From Rutpela maculata (Eukaryota; Arthropoda; Insecta; Coleoptera; Cerambycidae), in assembly GCA_936432065.2 (NCBI GenBank), contig OW386290.2:136632677-136696676 (forward strand): 64,000 nucleotides of DNA, given 5' to 3'. The notes under the pieces were generated by a model. It saw only the letters and a program-made list of their open reading frames with translations, had not been told where the DNA came from and did no database searches. How positions within the stretch are numbered: the first letter of the stretch is position 1; each line of letters starts with the position of its first letter. Below, piece after piece: positions 44,690 to 55,297 of this stretch. The position numbers and the translations under genes were made by a program.

Positions 44690-46375
44690 ATTCCTCCGAA
44701 ACTTGAAATAGACAAAGAAATAGATGAAATAGCCAAGGTTATTAGAGAGGCCAACGAAAAGAAGATGGTACAAATAAAGAACGTCCCCATATTCCGCACA
44801 ATTCAAAATGTTGAAATTCCTCAAACGGTAGAAAATATCACGGAAGATTGGACTTCAGTTCAAGGGCAATTCGGTTGGACCGATTTGGGCAATACCATAA
44901 TCCCATACTTGACCAGATCAGGTGAAAAATTCGTGTCGTTGCGTATGGCAGATACCAAATTATTTCTGAAGTTTAAACAACTCTTCTCCGACGAAATTCC
45001 GAGCTGTTTCAAAATCAACAAACTACAAGTGACAAAGGCGGAAGCTCAATTGTTGAATGAGATTAATTTTCGGCATTGCGACCATTTTTTCGGTCGTCAA
45101 GAGTTCAGTGTCAACGATGGCATAGTGACCTTGAATGACATAACCGAGATGTACGAATTTTTAGACTTTTGTTACGTAAAATTAATAGATAAGAATCCAG
45201 CACCACACAAACGTTGCGGTTTCATCCGGATAGCTTGCCAAAACTGCGTACCCTACGTATGGTATGACAACGTCCAGTATGTCCCCCTGTTCTATTTCGA
45301 GGGCGACTGTAAATATTTAGATGAGAGGGCCACCGAATTGCGGGGCTGGGAACTGGCCTATTTGAAACTTTCTTGCAAAATCCAAGGCATCAGAAAAGAA
45401 CTATTCGATGGCGAGTCCATTCGTGTGGTAACACTAGAACTCTTAATGAAGTTTTTCCCTCCAAACACGCAGTTTGAAAACGTCTGGCCTAGCGAATTCA
45501 ATACTGAATCACTGATCTACAAGCCAGTACCCAAGCTTGTATCTATCCAACCGAATGATCACAACCAGAAAGTTCCAGTAGCTCCAAACGTCGATAGAAA
45601 TCCGAATAAAGTTACGTCAGCCCATAAAGGGGCGATGCAAATGAAAACCTCCTTACAAAAACTGCCTGCCACAGCAATTACAGCCCAGTCGGTAGGAGCA
45701 AAGATCACCTCAGCAACAATTCGAAATGGTTTAAAGCCACCACCATACCCTTACACAAATAACAGATCCATAGCCCCTGCTCCTGCTTGTCAAGCTCCTC
45801 CCAAGCAAAACACCTTTTTGAATCAGTTCGTAAACTCCATAGTGACGACTGCACCTCCGAACCGGAATCTCCCAAGCACATTGACCAATTCCACAGTTCC
45901 CAACTTGCAGAATTACCAACAAACTAATCCACCGTACTTAAACTACCCTGCCCGAGTCAACAATAATGTGATGGCATACAAGCCGACACCTTCAATCAGA
46001 CAAATGCCTGCCAACACGTGCGGGCCGAATGTGTTGCAGATATCTGATGTTAGCTGCTCTAACCCTGGGTGTCCGTACTTCCTAGTAAGGGCTCAGGTTG
46101 AGACTCAAGTCTTCCATTTTTGTATAAACATGGAGCCCTACGTGACCACCACTCTGTTGGTCTCTTTGGAGGAAGTTTCCGCGTCGTTCTTCGAGTTTCA
46201 GATGGATCGGCTATTGAACGCTATTAATGTGATGCGGCTCAACATCTTCTTCCCTAATAAACTCCAAATAAGGACCCTCGAGAGAGCCAATAGGTACCCT
46301 ACCAGGGGTTTGATAAAAGTCAAAGATTTTATAGATAATCTTCCCCAGATCCGATATATTTTAACTCATAACTAA
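44690..46375 (+). CDS. Terminal exon of an unrecognised host protein (561 codons)
   Basis: This is the only long undamaged reading frame in the window. It opens at a splice acceptor, runs 561 codons to TAA (46373-46375) and is followed by AATAAA at 46553. GC content is higher than in the flanks. The N-terminal part (about residues 1-290) looks globular: an acidic helix (EIDKEIDEIAKVIREANEKK), the block GWTDLGNTIIPYLTRSGEKF, a Cys/aromatic-rich core with HKRCGFIRIACQNCVPYVWY and VPLFYFEGDCKYL, and a helical segment GWELAYLKLSCKIQGI. Residues about 290-450 form a Pro/Asn/Thr-rich, low-complexity linker. The C-terminal 110 residues are again ordered: SDVSCSNPGCPYFL, HFCINMEPYVTTTLLVSLEE and LLNAINVMRLNIFFPNKLQI. 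No signal peptide or membrane segment is seen. I cannot name the family. Upstream exons were not located. Confidence 0.82.
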   Translation: MPPKLEIDKEIDEIAKVIREANEKKMVQIKNVPIFRTIQNVEIPQTVENITEDWTSVQGQFGWTDLGNTIIPYLTRSGEKFVSLRMADTKLFLKFKQLFSDEIPSCFKINKLQVTKAEAQLLNEINFRHCDHFFGRQEFSVNDGIVTLNDITEMYEFLDFCYVKLIDKNPAPHKRCGFIRIACQNCVPYVWYDNVQYVPLFYFEGDCKYLDERATELRGWELAYLKLSCKIQGIRKELFDGESIRVVTLELLMKFFPPNTQFENVWPSEFNTESLIYKPVPKLVSIQPNDHNQKVPVAPNVDRNPNKVTSAHKGAMQMKTSLQKLPATAITAQSVGAKITSATIRNGLKPPPYPYTNNRSIAPAPACQAPPKQNTFLNQFVNSIVTTAPPNRNLPSTLTNSTVPNLQNYQQTNPPYLNYPARVNNNVMAYKPTPSIRQMPANTCGPNVLQISDVSCSNPGCPYFLVRAQVETQVFHFCINMEPYVTTTLLVSLEEVSASFFEFQMDRLLNAINVMRLNIFFPNKLQIRTLERANRYPTRGLIKVKDFIDNLPQIRYILTHN

Positions 46376-46552
46376 GTTGCAAAACAATTTGATTGTTTTT
46401 TAAATTTTTATATCTCAAGTTATTGTGTTACCGACTGCTAGATTTAGGTGTTATTTTTGAAAATATAGAAGCAATATTTTTTAGTTTTAAGGAGTGATTA
46501 TATTAATTAGAGCCCTTATATGTTATGTAGATATTTTCTTGTTCTGTGATTT

Positions 46553-46558
46553 AATAAA
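46553..46558 (+). promoter_or_regulatory. Poly(A) signal AATAAA
   Basis: AATAAA lies 178 bp after the stop codon of the terminal exon, giving a plausible short 3' untranslated region. Confidence 0.65.
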
Positions 46559-46575
46559 CTATTAAGTTATTTTTT

Positions 46576-48396
46576 ATTTCTCGAATGTTCGTACAAATGT
46601 TTAAACATAAAATATATGTTGTACAAGTGAAACTTGTTTATTCAAAATCCCCAACTCCCTGTTAGTATCAGACAGAAATATATGGATATTAGTTCACCAC
46701 ATCTATATATTTAGGCTAAAGAATGCAAAAAAACGCGCTCTGCTTATATCAAGAAGGAAGGACAGAGAGCAGGCTAGAGTTTTTACTAAGTATTATAACG
46801 TGATTATTTTCTGAAATCTTTATAAAAGCATTCAAAAAAGGACAAAAAATATTGCCCGGTTATTCTAAAAAACTAAATTTGAAAAAGAAAATTCGTAAAT
46901 CAAATATTGGACTTTTGAAATAAAAAAAAAATAACTATTTAAAATAACAAAATTTATTGCAAATATAAAAGGTAGTGGTAGAGCAATTAACAAATCAGGG
47001 GTGGGCAAATAAAATATATGCTTGGGTTACAAAGATTAAACAATAAAATATGTACAAAGAGACAGGCATAGTATTTATCATATACAAAAAAGGTAAGTAT
47101 ATACGGTAACTTACAAAGATAAATCCATAATTATTGGCAGAAGGCCACAATATATAAAAACTACTGTAAGCACTTCAAAAATATAGATAACTAAATTATT
47201 AGTTGATTAGTTGGCCAACTCCATTATTACTAAATTAAAAAATTAAGTGACATTTTACTAATAAACAAATTTTGATATTTTATATTCTAAACAAATCTCT
47301 AAACGTAAATAAAGGTAAATACATAGTGAATGAAATACGTAGTAGCATTTTAAGCTACGAGATACATACAACAAAACATAATGTGCTCTGCACAGAAAAT
47401 TATTCACAGATATTAAACAAGAAATTTTATTAATAGTCTTTAAGAGACGGGGCTAGCACTCGCGCAAACAACGAAATGCCCGCACAGAGCACTGAATGCC
47501 AAATTGACGTCTTTGATCACGAGGTAAAGGAAAGTTACCAGTTGCCGGTAAACACAAGATAAAGATATAAATGTACTTACAGAACTTCTGCAAAATGGAC
47601 GAAGACACTGTGATGGGTTACAAGTTCAAATTTATAGGTTTGTGCTAGCTGCAACTTCAAGAACCACATAACTATATCGACTATTTAGCACTTCACTTAA
47701 AGCAGCTAGCATTACACTTATCAAATGCTGCTTTAATTCAGGACATCTATACTGAACAAATTTTAATATTATAACTTCTTAATTACTCGGTACTCTTCAA
47801 TAAAGAAGTTAAATTTCAAAACTGATGAACACTAAATCGCTCAAATTCCTGCCATAATCTTGATCACTTTGCGAGCCCGAAGGCTGCTGGGGAAAGTGAA
47901 TATATAACATTAATTTTCGGTTTTTTATTCGCACCTTAACGAACTGTTTACCAAGGGCAACATAGGCATTATGTCATATCTTTACTTGCCATTGGAGGAA
48001 TAGTTCCCGCGCGGCTATTTTAGCCGCTTATTTTATGGAATTTTAACTCGTAAACAATTAGTGTTTGACAGGGCCGGCGTTAAATCTTGTTCTTAGTAAA
48101 ACTAACAAAATAGGTAATTGTTTGTAATAATATAAAATAATGTAATTTAATGGATTTTTAATAAAGATTTAGGAATACTTAAAAAGTTGACCGCTACAAT
48201 ATTGACAATTAATTTTGAACCAAACTTAGTGGTTCAATAATTATTTATATCAAAGAAAAGCAGAAAGTGTTAAAAAACACAATCAGAATTATAAATTTAA
48301 AACTGTAGTCGTTTATATTTAATTCTAATTATATAGACAAGCGAAACTGATTTAAAAAGTTGGAATATTTTAATCACCGCATCTAGCAAATAACAA
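46576..48396. other. No gene recognised
   Basis: AT-rich. Around 47460-47640 and 47870-48010 the sequence is less AT-rich and includes ACTTACAG followed by AACTTCTGCAAAATGGACG, which could be a splice acceptor and a start codon, but the frame closes after 17 codons. Nothing was supported further. Confidence 0.4.
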
Positions 48397-49059
48397 CCCA
48401 GGTAGCAGGGTGACGTCATTATGACGTCTTTTAAAGGTGATTTTTCGTCGCCGACGTCATTGTTCCAATAAATGACGTACCAGAGACGTGATATTTATAA
48501 CGTACTTCTGACGTCATCATGAAGACGTCAAATACACGTTTCTTTTAGGTCATTATTTTGACGTCATTAATAAATGACGTACCAGAGACGTGATATTTAA
48601 TACGTACTTTTGACGTCATCATGAAGACGTCAAATATACGTTTCTTTTAGGTCATTATTTTGACGTCATTAAAATGACGTGAAATAAATCATTATAAAAT
48701 AAAAATAAATAGAAGTATTTAGTGACTAGTTCAATTTTTGCCACATAGTAATAATAATTTTGTTTTACTATTTCTAACTAGGTATACAGCTTTTAAACAT
48801 ATTTAAATAAAGATGTTCAATGGTTCAGTGAGTTATTTTATTAATAATTGTGGAAAAATATTATAATGAGAGGTTTGCATCCCTTATCGCAAAATTCACT
48901 GATTAACCAATACGTCATATTGGCGTCATATGTATGACGTAATTGGGCTGTGACATTGTGCCGTCTTTTTCACGTCATTTTTACGTCATGCTGAAGGTGA
49001 AATTGACGTAATTAATGCCGAAAAAACGACGTCATAGTGACGGCACCTTGCTGCCTGGG
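48397..49059. mobile_element. Inverted-repeat element rich in TGACGTCA motifs
   Basis: The left end CCCAGGTAGCAGGGTGACGT and the right end (reversed) CCCAGGCAGCAAGGTGCCGT form terminal inverted repeats. The 663-bp element contains about ten GACGTC palindromes, many as full TGACGTCA, plus many ACGTCA half-sites, clustered at both ends. The middle (about 48680-48890) is ordinary AT-rich sequence. No coding capacity. Target duplication unclear. Confidence 0.75.
48468..48671. repeat. Tandem duplication, unit about 101 bp
   Basis: AATAAATGACGTACCAGAGA begins each of two nearly identical units (48468 and 48569). Each unit ends with TCATTATTTTGACGTCATTA. Confidence 0.85.
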
Positions 49060-49533
49060 AATACTTATAAGCAGATACCCTAAGGCATTAAGATATTATT
49101 AATGTATAATATTTTATAATACAACACTAGTAAAAAAATAGTGTATTAGTGTTAACCGAGAATTAATATTGTTACGAAACGGTGCCGATTCTGCACTACG
49201 CTAGCACCTGTTTACAACATTAAAAATCAAAATATAACGAATTCACTGCGTATTTCTCTCTGTGGAGATTGTTATCGAGCGCGACAAAATTTAGCTAAAA
49301 TGAGCGCGGTCGTTGACAACAAGCGATTCGCCGCATAATTTTTTAATTTTTTCCAAAGACGAAAACGTTTTAAACAAGTTTTCAAAAGTAACCAGAGCGG
49401 TCTTTCTGAAACGTTCTAATTCCCTGTCGCCCTAGATTGCATACAAGAGAAAATTGTTTTCAACAGATTCAGGTCCAGCTGCGGGCAATTAGCAAATCTT
49501 CGCCATAGTACTTTTGACAACAGTGTTCAAATA

Positions 49534-50656
49534 CAATAGGTTTGTTGCATGTGCCATATATTTTAAATTAATTTATATATATTAATATAGCGTTACTAAA
49601 CATTAGCAATTATCAGATCTGTTTTCATAATTTCTAACTGGAAAGTATTTAAATAACCGCTTAATATCCGGGAGAAGGGGCATATCTGAAAACACACTCA
49701 TATTGGAGTTGACGTCATCAATCACTATATCTCTGCCAGTGCAATGATTCGAACATATAATACGTGCAGTTTGCGGTTATTTTCTAAAATTATTTAGTTG
49801 TATTCGGTCTGTGATATTAAATTATAGTGTGTATTTAAAAGTGCCATATTTAAAAGGATTTAAATTGTTTTAAACATAACTGAAAAAAGTTATTTCAAAG
49901 GTGAATCGGATAATTTTCGCCGTACACCTGCCATATGCTACCGCGTCACAAAAATACTCATAAATAAAAAACTATAAGTCCTAGATGAATTTTTTTTTCA
50001 AAAACTTATCCTGTATCTTGGCTTCATTCTCCTCGCTGCATATATATGCAAATTTTCAAAAATTAAAAAGTCACTTAGTCAAAATATGAGTACATTTTTA
50101 GCGAAGTAATAGTCGAGTAATAAGTTCAGTTATTTAAAGAAAATAATAAACAATTATCGATAGAAACAAAAAGACCATTGGAAGCGCTTATTTGTGTACT
50201 TGAATTTTAAAAAAAATTCAGATCGATAACAATTAGATCTGAAGATATAGCAGTGTCAATGTTAAAAAACACGATTTTTATAATCAATCAATTTCTCAAG
50301 TTTTCTTTAACTTTAATGTTGAATATCGTTTAAAAGAAAAAATAAGAAAAAACCCTTTACACACTGTGTTTTGTATAATAGCGGGTTTATACGTGCATGG
50401 ATTTAGTGGCGACAGTAGATATTGGCACGCCAGTAAAAAAATATTGCACGTATAAACAGTTACTGGCGAGAACTGGCGAGCAAGTCTTGACCTTGCATGC
50501 ATTGATGCATGTTCGCCAGTAACTGTTTATACATGCAATATTTTTTTACTGGCGTGCCAACATCTACTGGCGCTACTAAATCAATGCACGTATAAACCCG
50601 CTACTAAGTAAAGATTCTAAAAATACTAACATTATATTTTGTGCAACAAACCTATT
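49534..50656 (+). mobile_element. Family B hAT-like non-autonomous element, copy 2
   Basis: Exact 8-bp target duplications TTCAAATA lie at 49526-49533 and 50657-50664. The ends are CAATAGGTTTGTTGCA and TGCAACAAACCTATT. An 8-bp duplication and CA-type ends fit the hAT superfamily. No transposase is visible. It is interrupted by a 221-bp palindromic element at 50381-50601. Copies 1 (23258) and 3 (52918) lack that insertion. Confidence 0.82.
50381..50601. mobile_element. Near-perfect palindromic MITE inside family B
   Basis: GCGGGTTTATACGTGCATGG on the left is mirrored by TGCACGTATAAACCCGC on the right, and complementarity continues nearly to the centre (TTACTGGCGTGCCAA, AACAGTTACTGGCGA). It is flanked by TA. 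The corresponding position in family B copies 1 and 3 is uninterrupted (TGTTTT(G/A)TATTAAGT), an empty site. Confidence 0.85.
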
Positions 50657-51515
50657 TTCAAATAATTTCATCAAATTTTCTGTTTTAAAAATTCCTAACT
50701 ATTTTCGTATTAAAATTGCATTTTTCATATGTTAACACGGGAAATTTCGACAACATTTCTAAAAGTGAACTAGATTTGAATTAAATCAAACTTTTCGTAC
50801 CTTAAGACGGGACTTAAATAAATTTTTTGAAAGTGAACCAGAATCGAACAGATACAAATTTTTCAGGAAAACCATTTTTACGGGAGTAATGGGGAAAAAA
50901 GAAGAATCGATTTCTTTTTTCTCAAGAACGGATAAACCGATATCCATGAAGAAAAAATATGTTATTGATTTTGATGGCCCAATGTAGAAAAAAATTATTG
51001 AGTTTCTTTTGTCAGAAAAAAATATAGGATGTTCTCGAGGCACACCATTCCATACAAACACAAAAGGTGTGGGCCATCACAGGGGCCAGAAGTTTCATTT
51101 CTGGCCCAGTGATGGCCCGCTGATGGGCCGATCTTTTGTGTTTGTTGGGATTTCCCTCAAATAAATGTTTAGATACCCCTTTAAAACATTTCCAATTCTC
51201 AAAGCGATCGGAAGGGTAGAACGTATTCAAAAAATTGATAATCTCGAGCGTCCTACATCTTACCACGGTTACTGACGGCCATTACACCGGCCCCACCGTT
51301 CAAATCAATATCAAACTTCAAGAGGCGAGGGGCAGATATTTTCAAAGTCTCTGACGTCATCTGTCGAGTCAAACAAAATCTAGTTGGAAAATCTGAGCAT
51401 TTTGCAATGATGACGTCTGTAATCAGCAATCAGCCTGCGAAAGAACTGCAATTTCCAAGACCCACCACGTGGAGGTTACAATACGATTTTGGACCTCTTA
51501 TTAGGGGGTGTTTGG

Positions 51516-51712
51516 TTATCGTGAGCCCCTTTGCCTGTCACGAGAGTCGGGGTGCTTGGCTATCATAAGTCCCCTTGCCTCTCACTAGTCGGGGTACTTG
51601 TTTATTGTGAGTCCCCTTGCCTCTCACGAGTCGGGGTGCTCGTTTATCATGAGTCCCCCTTGCCTTTCACAATTTGGAGTGAGTCCTCTTACCTCTCACG
51701 AATCAGGTTACT
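51516..51712. repeat. Minisatellite, unit about 42 bp, four to five copies
   Basis: Units contain GAGTCCCCTTGCCTCTCACG, AGTCGGGGTGCTTG and TTATC(A/G)T. The first and last are degenerate. Confidence 0.8.
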
Positions 51713-51769
51713 CTAATATTGATGAGACTTCTCTTAGTCTTCATCGCTCTCTTCCTCAATTAGAGAAAT

Positions 51770-52300
51770 ATTATTATTCCGAATTCAAATGCGCTGAGAA
51801 TTTCACCTGGTTTCAGAGCTTTCGACAAATACCTTGCAAGGGACAGATAGCATACAATTGCAGCAGTGTGCGAGCAACAGCCAACAGTTCTGTTTCCGTT
51901 GGCGCAATCACATACACATTCCAATAAACTTAATACGATGCCAACACTATTGGGCTCATATTTAACGATACATTTATATACTTTTCTAAAAAAGTAATAT
52001 GGCGCGATTGCACTTGAATATTTAACATATTCGTCTGATCCCTCACATATTGCATATTTATTTGTACACCTTTGTTAACCATTTCGGTCAGGTACAATAC
52101 CGCCTGTAGCAGCTGATATGATCAGGTAAAAAATATTTTCAAATCTTTTTCGGTCAGTTCTGGAAAATCCAAAATGTAATTTGATGCAATACTTTGAAAA
52201 ACAAGTTTTTTGCAAAACCAACATTTGTCTACTGTATCAATATCCAAAGTATTTTCAACATCTTTCTGGCTTTCATTCTCTTCACAGTCTGAGGTAGAAT
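51770..52300 (-). pseudogene. SWIM-zinc-finger protein fragment (minus copy)
   Basis: The minus strand reads KDVENTLDIDTVDKCWFCKK, LDFPELTEKDLKIFFT (stop), SYQLLQAVLYLTEMVNK, INMQYVRDQTNMLNIQVQSR and, near 51910, CDCANGNRTVGCCSHTAAI followed by CYLSLARYLSKALKPGEIL. The CxC...CxH pattern with GNRTVGCCSH is the SWIM zinc finger of a family of invertebrate proteins of unknown function with this LTEKDLK...Y.L..A..Y preamble (from memory). It has at least two in-frame stops. It is the inverted partner of 52318-52632, the two copies lying head to head around about 52323. Confidence 0.75.
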
Positions 52301-52317
52301 TTCTTCATAACCAATTC

Positions 52318-52632
52318 GGAAAGAGATTAAAATCCGACGCAGAAATTCTACCTCAGACCTTGGAGAGGATGAAAACCAGAAGAGATGTTGAAAATACTTT
52401 GGCTATTGAGGAGTGGACAAAGGCTGGTTTCGTAAAAAAACTTGTTTTTCAAACTATTACGTCAAATGACATTTTGGATTTTCCAGAACTGACCGAAAAA
52501 GATTTGAAAATATTTTTTACCGGACTATATCAGCTTCCACAGGTGGTATTATACCTGGCCGACAAAGATGTACAGATAAATATGCAATATGTGAGAGATC
52601 AGACCAAGAACGATTTTCACATAATAATTTAA
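52318..52632 (+). pseudogene. SWIM-zinc-finger protein fragment (plus copy, truncated)
   Basis: The plus-strand frame reads FGKRLKSDAEILPQTLERMK, RRDVENTLAIEEWTKAGFVK, KLVFQTITSNDILDFPELTE, KDLKIFFTGLYQLPQVVLYL and VQINMQYVRDQTKNDFHIII, then stops. It matches the minus copy from the VENTL segment to YVRDQT but ends before the SWIM finger. It is open without stops over this part and keeps the Gly that is a stop in the minus copy, so the two copies have decayed independently. The two arms share about 270 bp. Confidence 0.72.
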
Positions 52633-52765
52633 ATAAGGTATCATTGTTTGTTAAAAGTTGTATTAGAAATTCAATTTCACATAATAAAGACTAATTATTA
52701 CTGATAATCTCATTAAATAAATTTCCCACACATTACCAAACCACTTTTAGCATACAAAGTAACGG

Positions 52766-52847
52766 ACCACGGATAGCTCAGTGGATAGATCTGAGAACAG
52801 TTATCAAGATAACGCAGGCGTTGCAGGTTCGATCCCTACCGACGGTA
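52766..52847 (+). other. tRNA-like sequence (tRNA relic or SINE head)
   Basis: It contains a good A box (TAGCTCAGTGGATAG) and a good B box (GGTTCGATCCCTACC) at about the right distance for an RNA polymerase III promoter. The T arm can pair with one mismatch. The acceptor stem is poor (about four of seven pairs), so a working tRNA is unlikely. No SINE body was identified downstream. Confidence 0.5.
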
Positions 52848-52917
52848 ATTGGTAAAAAGGTAAGTAAAAATGAATTTAATAATTTAATAAACATGATAAT
52901 TTGCAGGCAACCCCAAT

Positions 52918-53647
52918 AAAAAAAAATTTTCAAAAACTTCTGCCAAGATGGATTCAATTGCTTCGCTGTATGAATATGAAAATTTGCAAAAATAAAAAAG
53001 TTTGTCGCTTGTCAAAATATAAGTAATAAGTATAAGTCGGGTAATAAGTTCATTGTTGTTTAAAGAAGATAATAAACAATAATCGATAGAAACTAAAAGA
53101 CCATTGGAAGCGCTTATTTGTGTACTTGAATTAAAAAAAAAAAAATTCAGGTCGATAGCTCAATTAGATTTGAAGATATGGCAGTGTAAATGTTAAAAAA
53201 CACGATTTTTATAATCAATCAATTTTTCAAGTTTTTTCGAAATAAAAAATATCTGTATCACAAGAAAATATCGTATATAGCCATTTGTTATGTAGAATTG
53301 TTTGCTTTATAAAAACTATAAGGTCTGGTCTGGTTCTACGCTGATTTTTTTTCTCGAGAACGGAGACTTTTATGATCTATTTCGCTCCGCTATTACATAA
53401 ATGGAATTAATTTAAAATGTGGGCTAGCGTTGTAGCGTCTTCTGTTAGATGATGTCACCAAAGATTCAAAGATTAGAGAATGATGTCACGCGTTGTTTGC
53501 GCGCCTAACGGATTTATTCAAACTTTAATGTTGAATACCGTTTGTAAAAGAAAAAATAAGAAAAAATCCTTTACACACTGTGTTTTATATTAAGTAAAGA
53601 TTCTAAAAATGCTAAAATTATATTTTGTGCAACAAGCCTATTCTTTC
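52918..53647 (+). mobile_element. Family B copy 3, 5'-truncated
   Basis: It matches family B from the TCAAAAACTTCT block to the right end GTGCAACAAGCCTATT. The left third is missing. Shared landmarks include GACCATTGGAAGCGCTTATT and TTTACACACTGTGTTTT. Confidence 0.72.
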
Positions 53648-53649
53648 AC

Positions 53650-55297
53650 AGGAGTCCAGAATGTTCACCTACACCACTGACCAAATATTACGTAAATAAA
53701 ACTTATAATAAACAAATAAAAATAAATTAGTATGACGTCATTTAATCAGATATTTAGATTTAAAATACTTAAATAGTAATTATAAATTTGTGGCGTAAAT
53801 ATACCTGGTTGTATTTTTCGTATTGTAAAGTAGGTATACCTACCTCATTCAAAGTCAAATTCCAAATTATATTTTCTTAGAACGACCAGGTAATAAATCA
53901 CCCAGAGCCAGACATCTGTTTTTAAACTTTAGTTTCCTTTTGTTCCTTTCTGTTGTGAGCGTCATGATATGACTCATCGCCATGAACTCAAGATAACCTT
54001 GAAACGCTCGACGTGGGTAGCATACTTTGAGGGGGTTGCCTAGCAACAAGGTTCCTATCCTTGAACATTCTATGCTGGTATCACAGAATGCTAAACAACT
54101 GATTAATATTCTGTGCTGGTATGATGATAAAACCAGTTGAACAACTACCCATACTGGAATAATTATAAAACAAAGAAAGCATTCTACGTGTGTATGTATA
54201 TATGTAAAATCACGATTAATAAGAGCCAACGTTGACTCTTTAAAATAAAATGTAGTTATACATTGAATCTTGAGTATAAGAACTGATGTTAACGAAGTCA
54301 GGTAGTATTATTTATAATATTTTGTAGAAGTGTCAGCTAAATGTTAACCAGACTAAACAGAGGAAATACAAGATGACAAATCAACGTAAATCATGAGAAG
54401 TTGAAAAGAAGCATAATATCTAGATAATCAATTCTCAAACAAAACTGTTATCTAATACTATACTGTAATATGATACGTTTTGTAAAGGTTGCTTTATATC
54501 TTATGATATGATATAGCGTATACTTTTATATAACATATAGGTAAGTGATTCTCTACAAAATTTACGTAAGTATACTTAATAGCAGAATCTAATTTAATTC
54601 GGAGTGATAAGAATTTTCCCCTGTATATTCATTATAGACCAGAGACATTCTTCTGTCAATTGAAGCATTTGATACAACAATTGGCTAACAAAATGCCTTT
54701 CAGGGTATTTGTTTCTCGCTGAATAAGAAAGTCTCCGAGACTTTAAATCTGACCAGCAGTCTGCAATCCACGATGGCACCCAAGCTCTCAAACTCTTGTC
54801 TCCCTTTATTTTCTGAGCTAGAAATGAAATCGTTCGGTCACCAGTAATGAAAATATACGATATAAGTAACAAAATTTACGGAGAAAAATTAACTGGTGCG
54901 TTTGGTAGATTTCAGGTGTAGCCCAGTCAATGAACGTTCAATAAGGGGGTCTAGAGGGAAATGCCGAGATCACAATTTTTGACTTGAGGGATGTGTTTGG
55001 ACTATTTAGGAGGTAAACATACCGAATGTAGGAAGTGGGGGGGATGCAGGGGGGCACGAAGAAGGTCCCGGTTTTTGGTTTTTCGCTCATATCTCGAAAA
55101 CGGTTAGCCCTAATCAAAAAGTTGCTATATGCAAAATTAAAGCTGACTAAATTTTCTGCAATAATATTTCTATTAATTTTTTTCGTATCTGTTATGGTTC
55201 AGTAATGAATTGTATATCTTTTGACTGTATTCTAACTTAATTATAAATTTATTATAATTTAAAAATAAATTTTAATAATCATCGTAGAAAAAAATTT
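53650..55297. other. No gene recognised
   Basis: Minus-strand readings at 53867-54229 and 54594-54872 are open for about 100 codons but show no motif I can place and lack clear splice or start context. Otherwise AT-rich, with a GGGGGG-rich patch near 55040. Confidence 0.35.

Noticed and set aside
45731..45922. Minus-strand frame inside the large exon
   Set aside because: Shadow of the Pro/Asn-rich linker of the plus-strand exon.
47575..47640. Acceptor-like ACTTACAG followed by an ATG in good context
   Set aside because: The frame closes after 17 codons and no matching donor or further exon was found.
53867..54229. 120-codon minus-strand frame
   Set aside because: No motif, start context or splice signal that I could support; possible by chance at this length.
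54594..54872. 92-codon minus-strand frame
   Set aside because: As above; nothing recognisable, kept only as a note.
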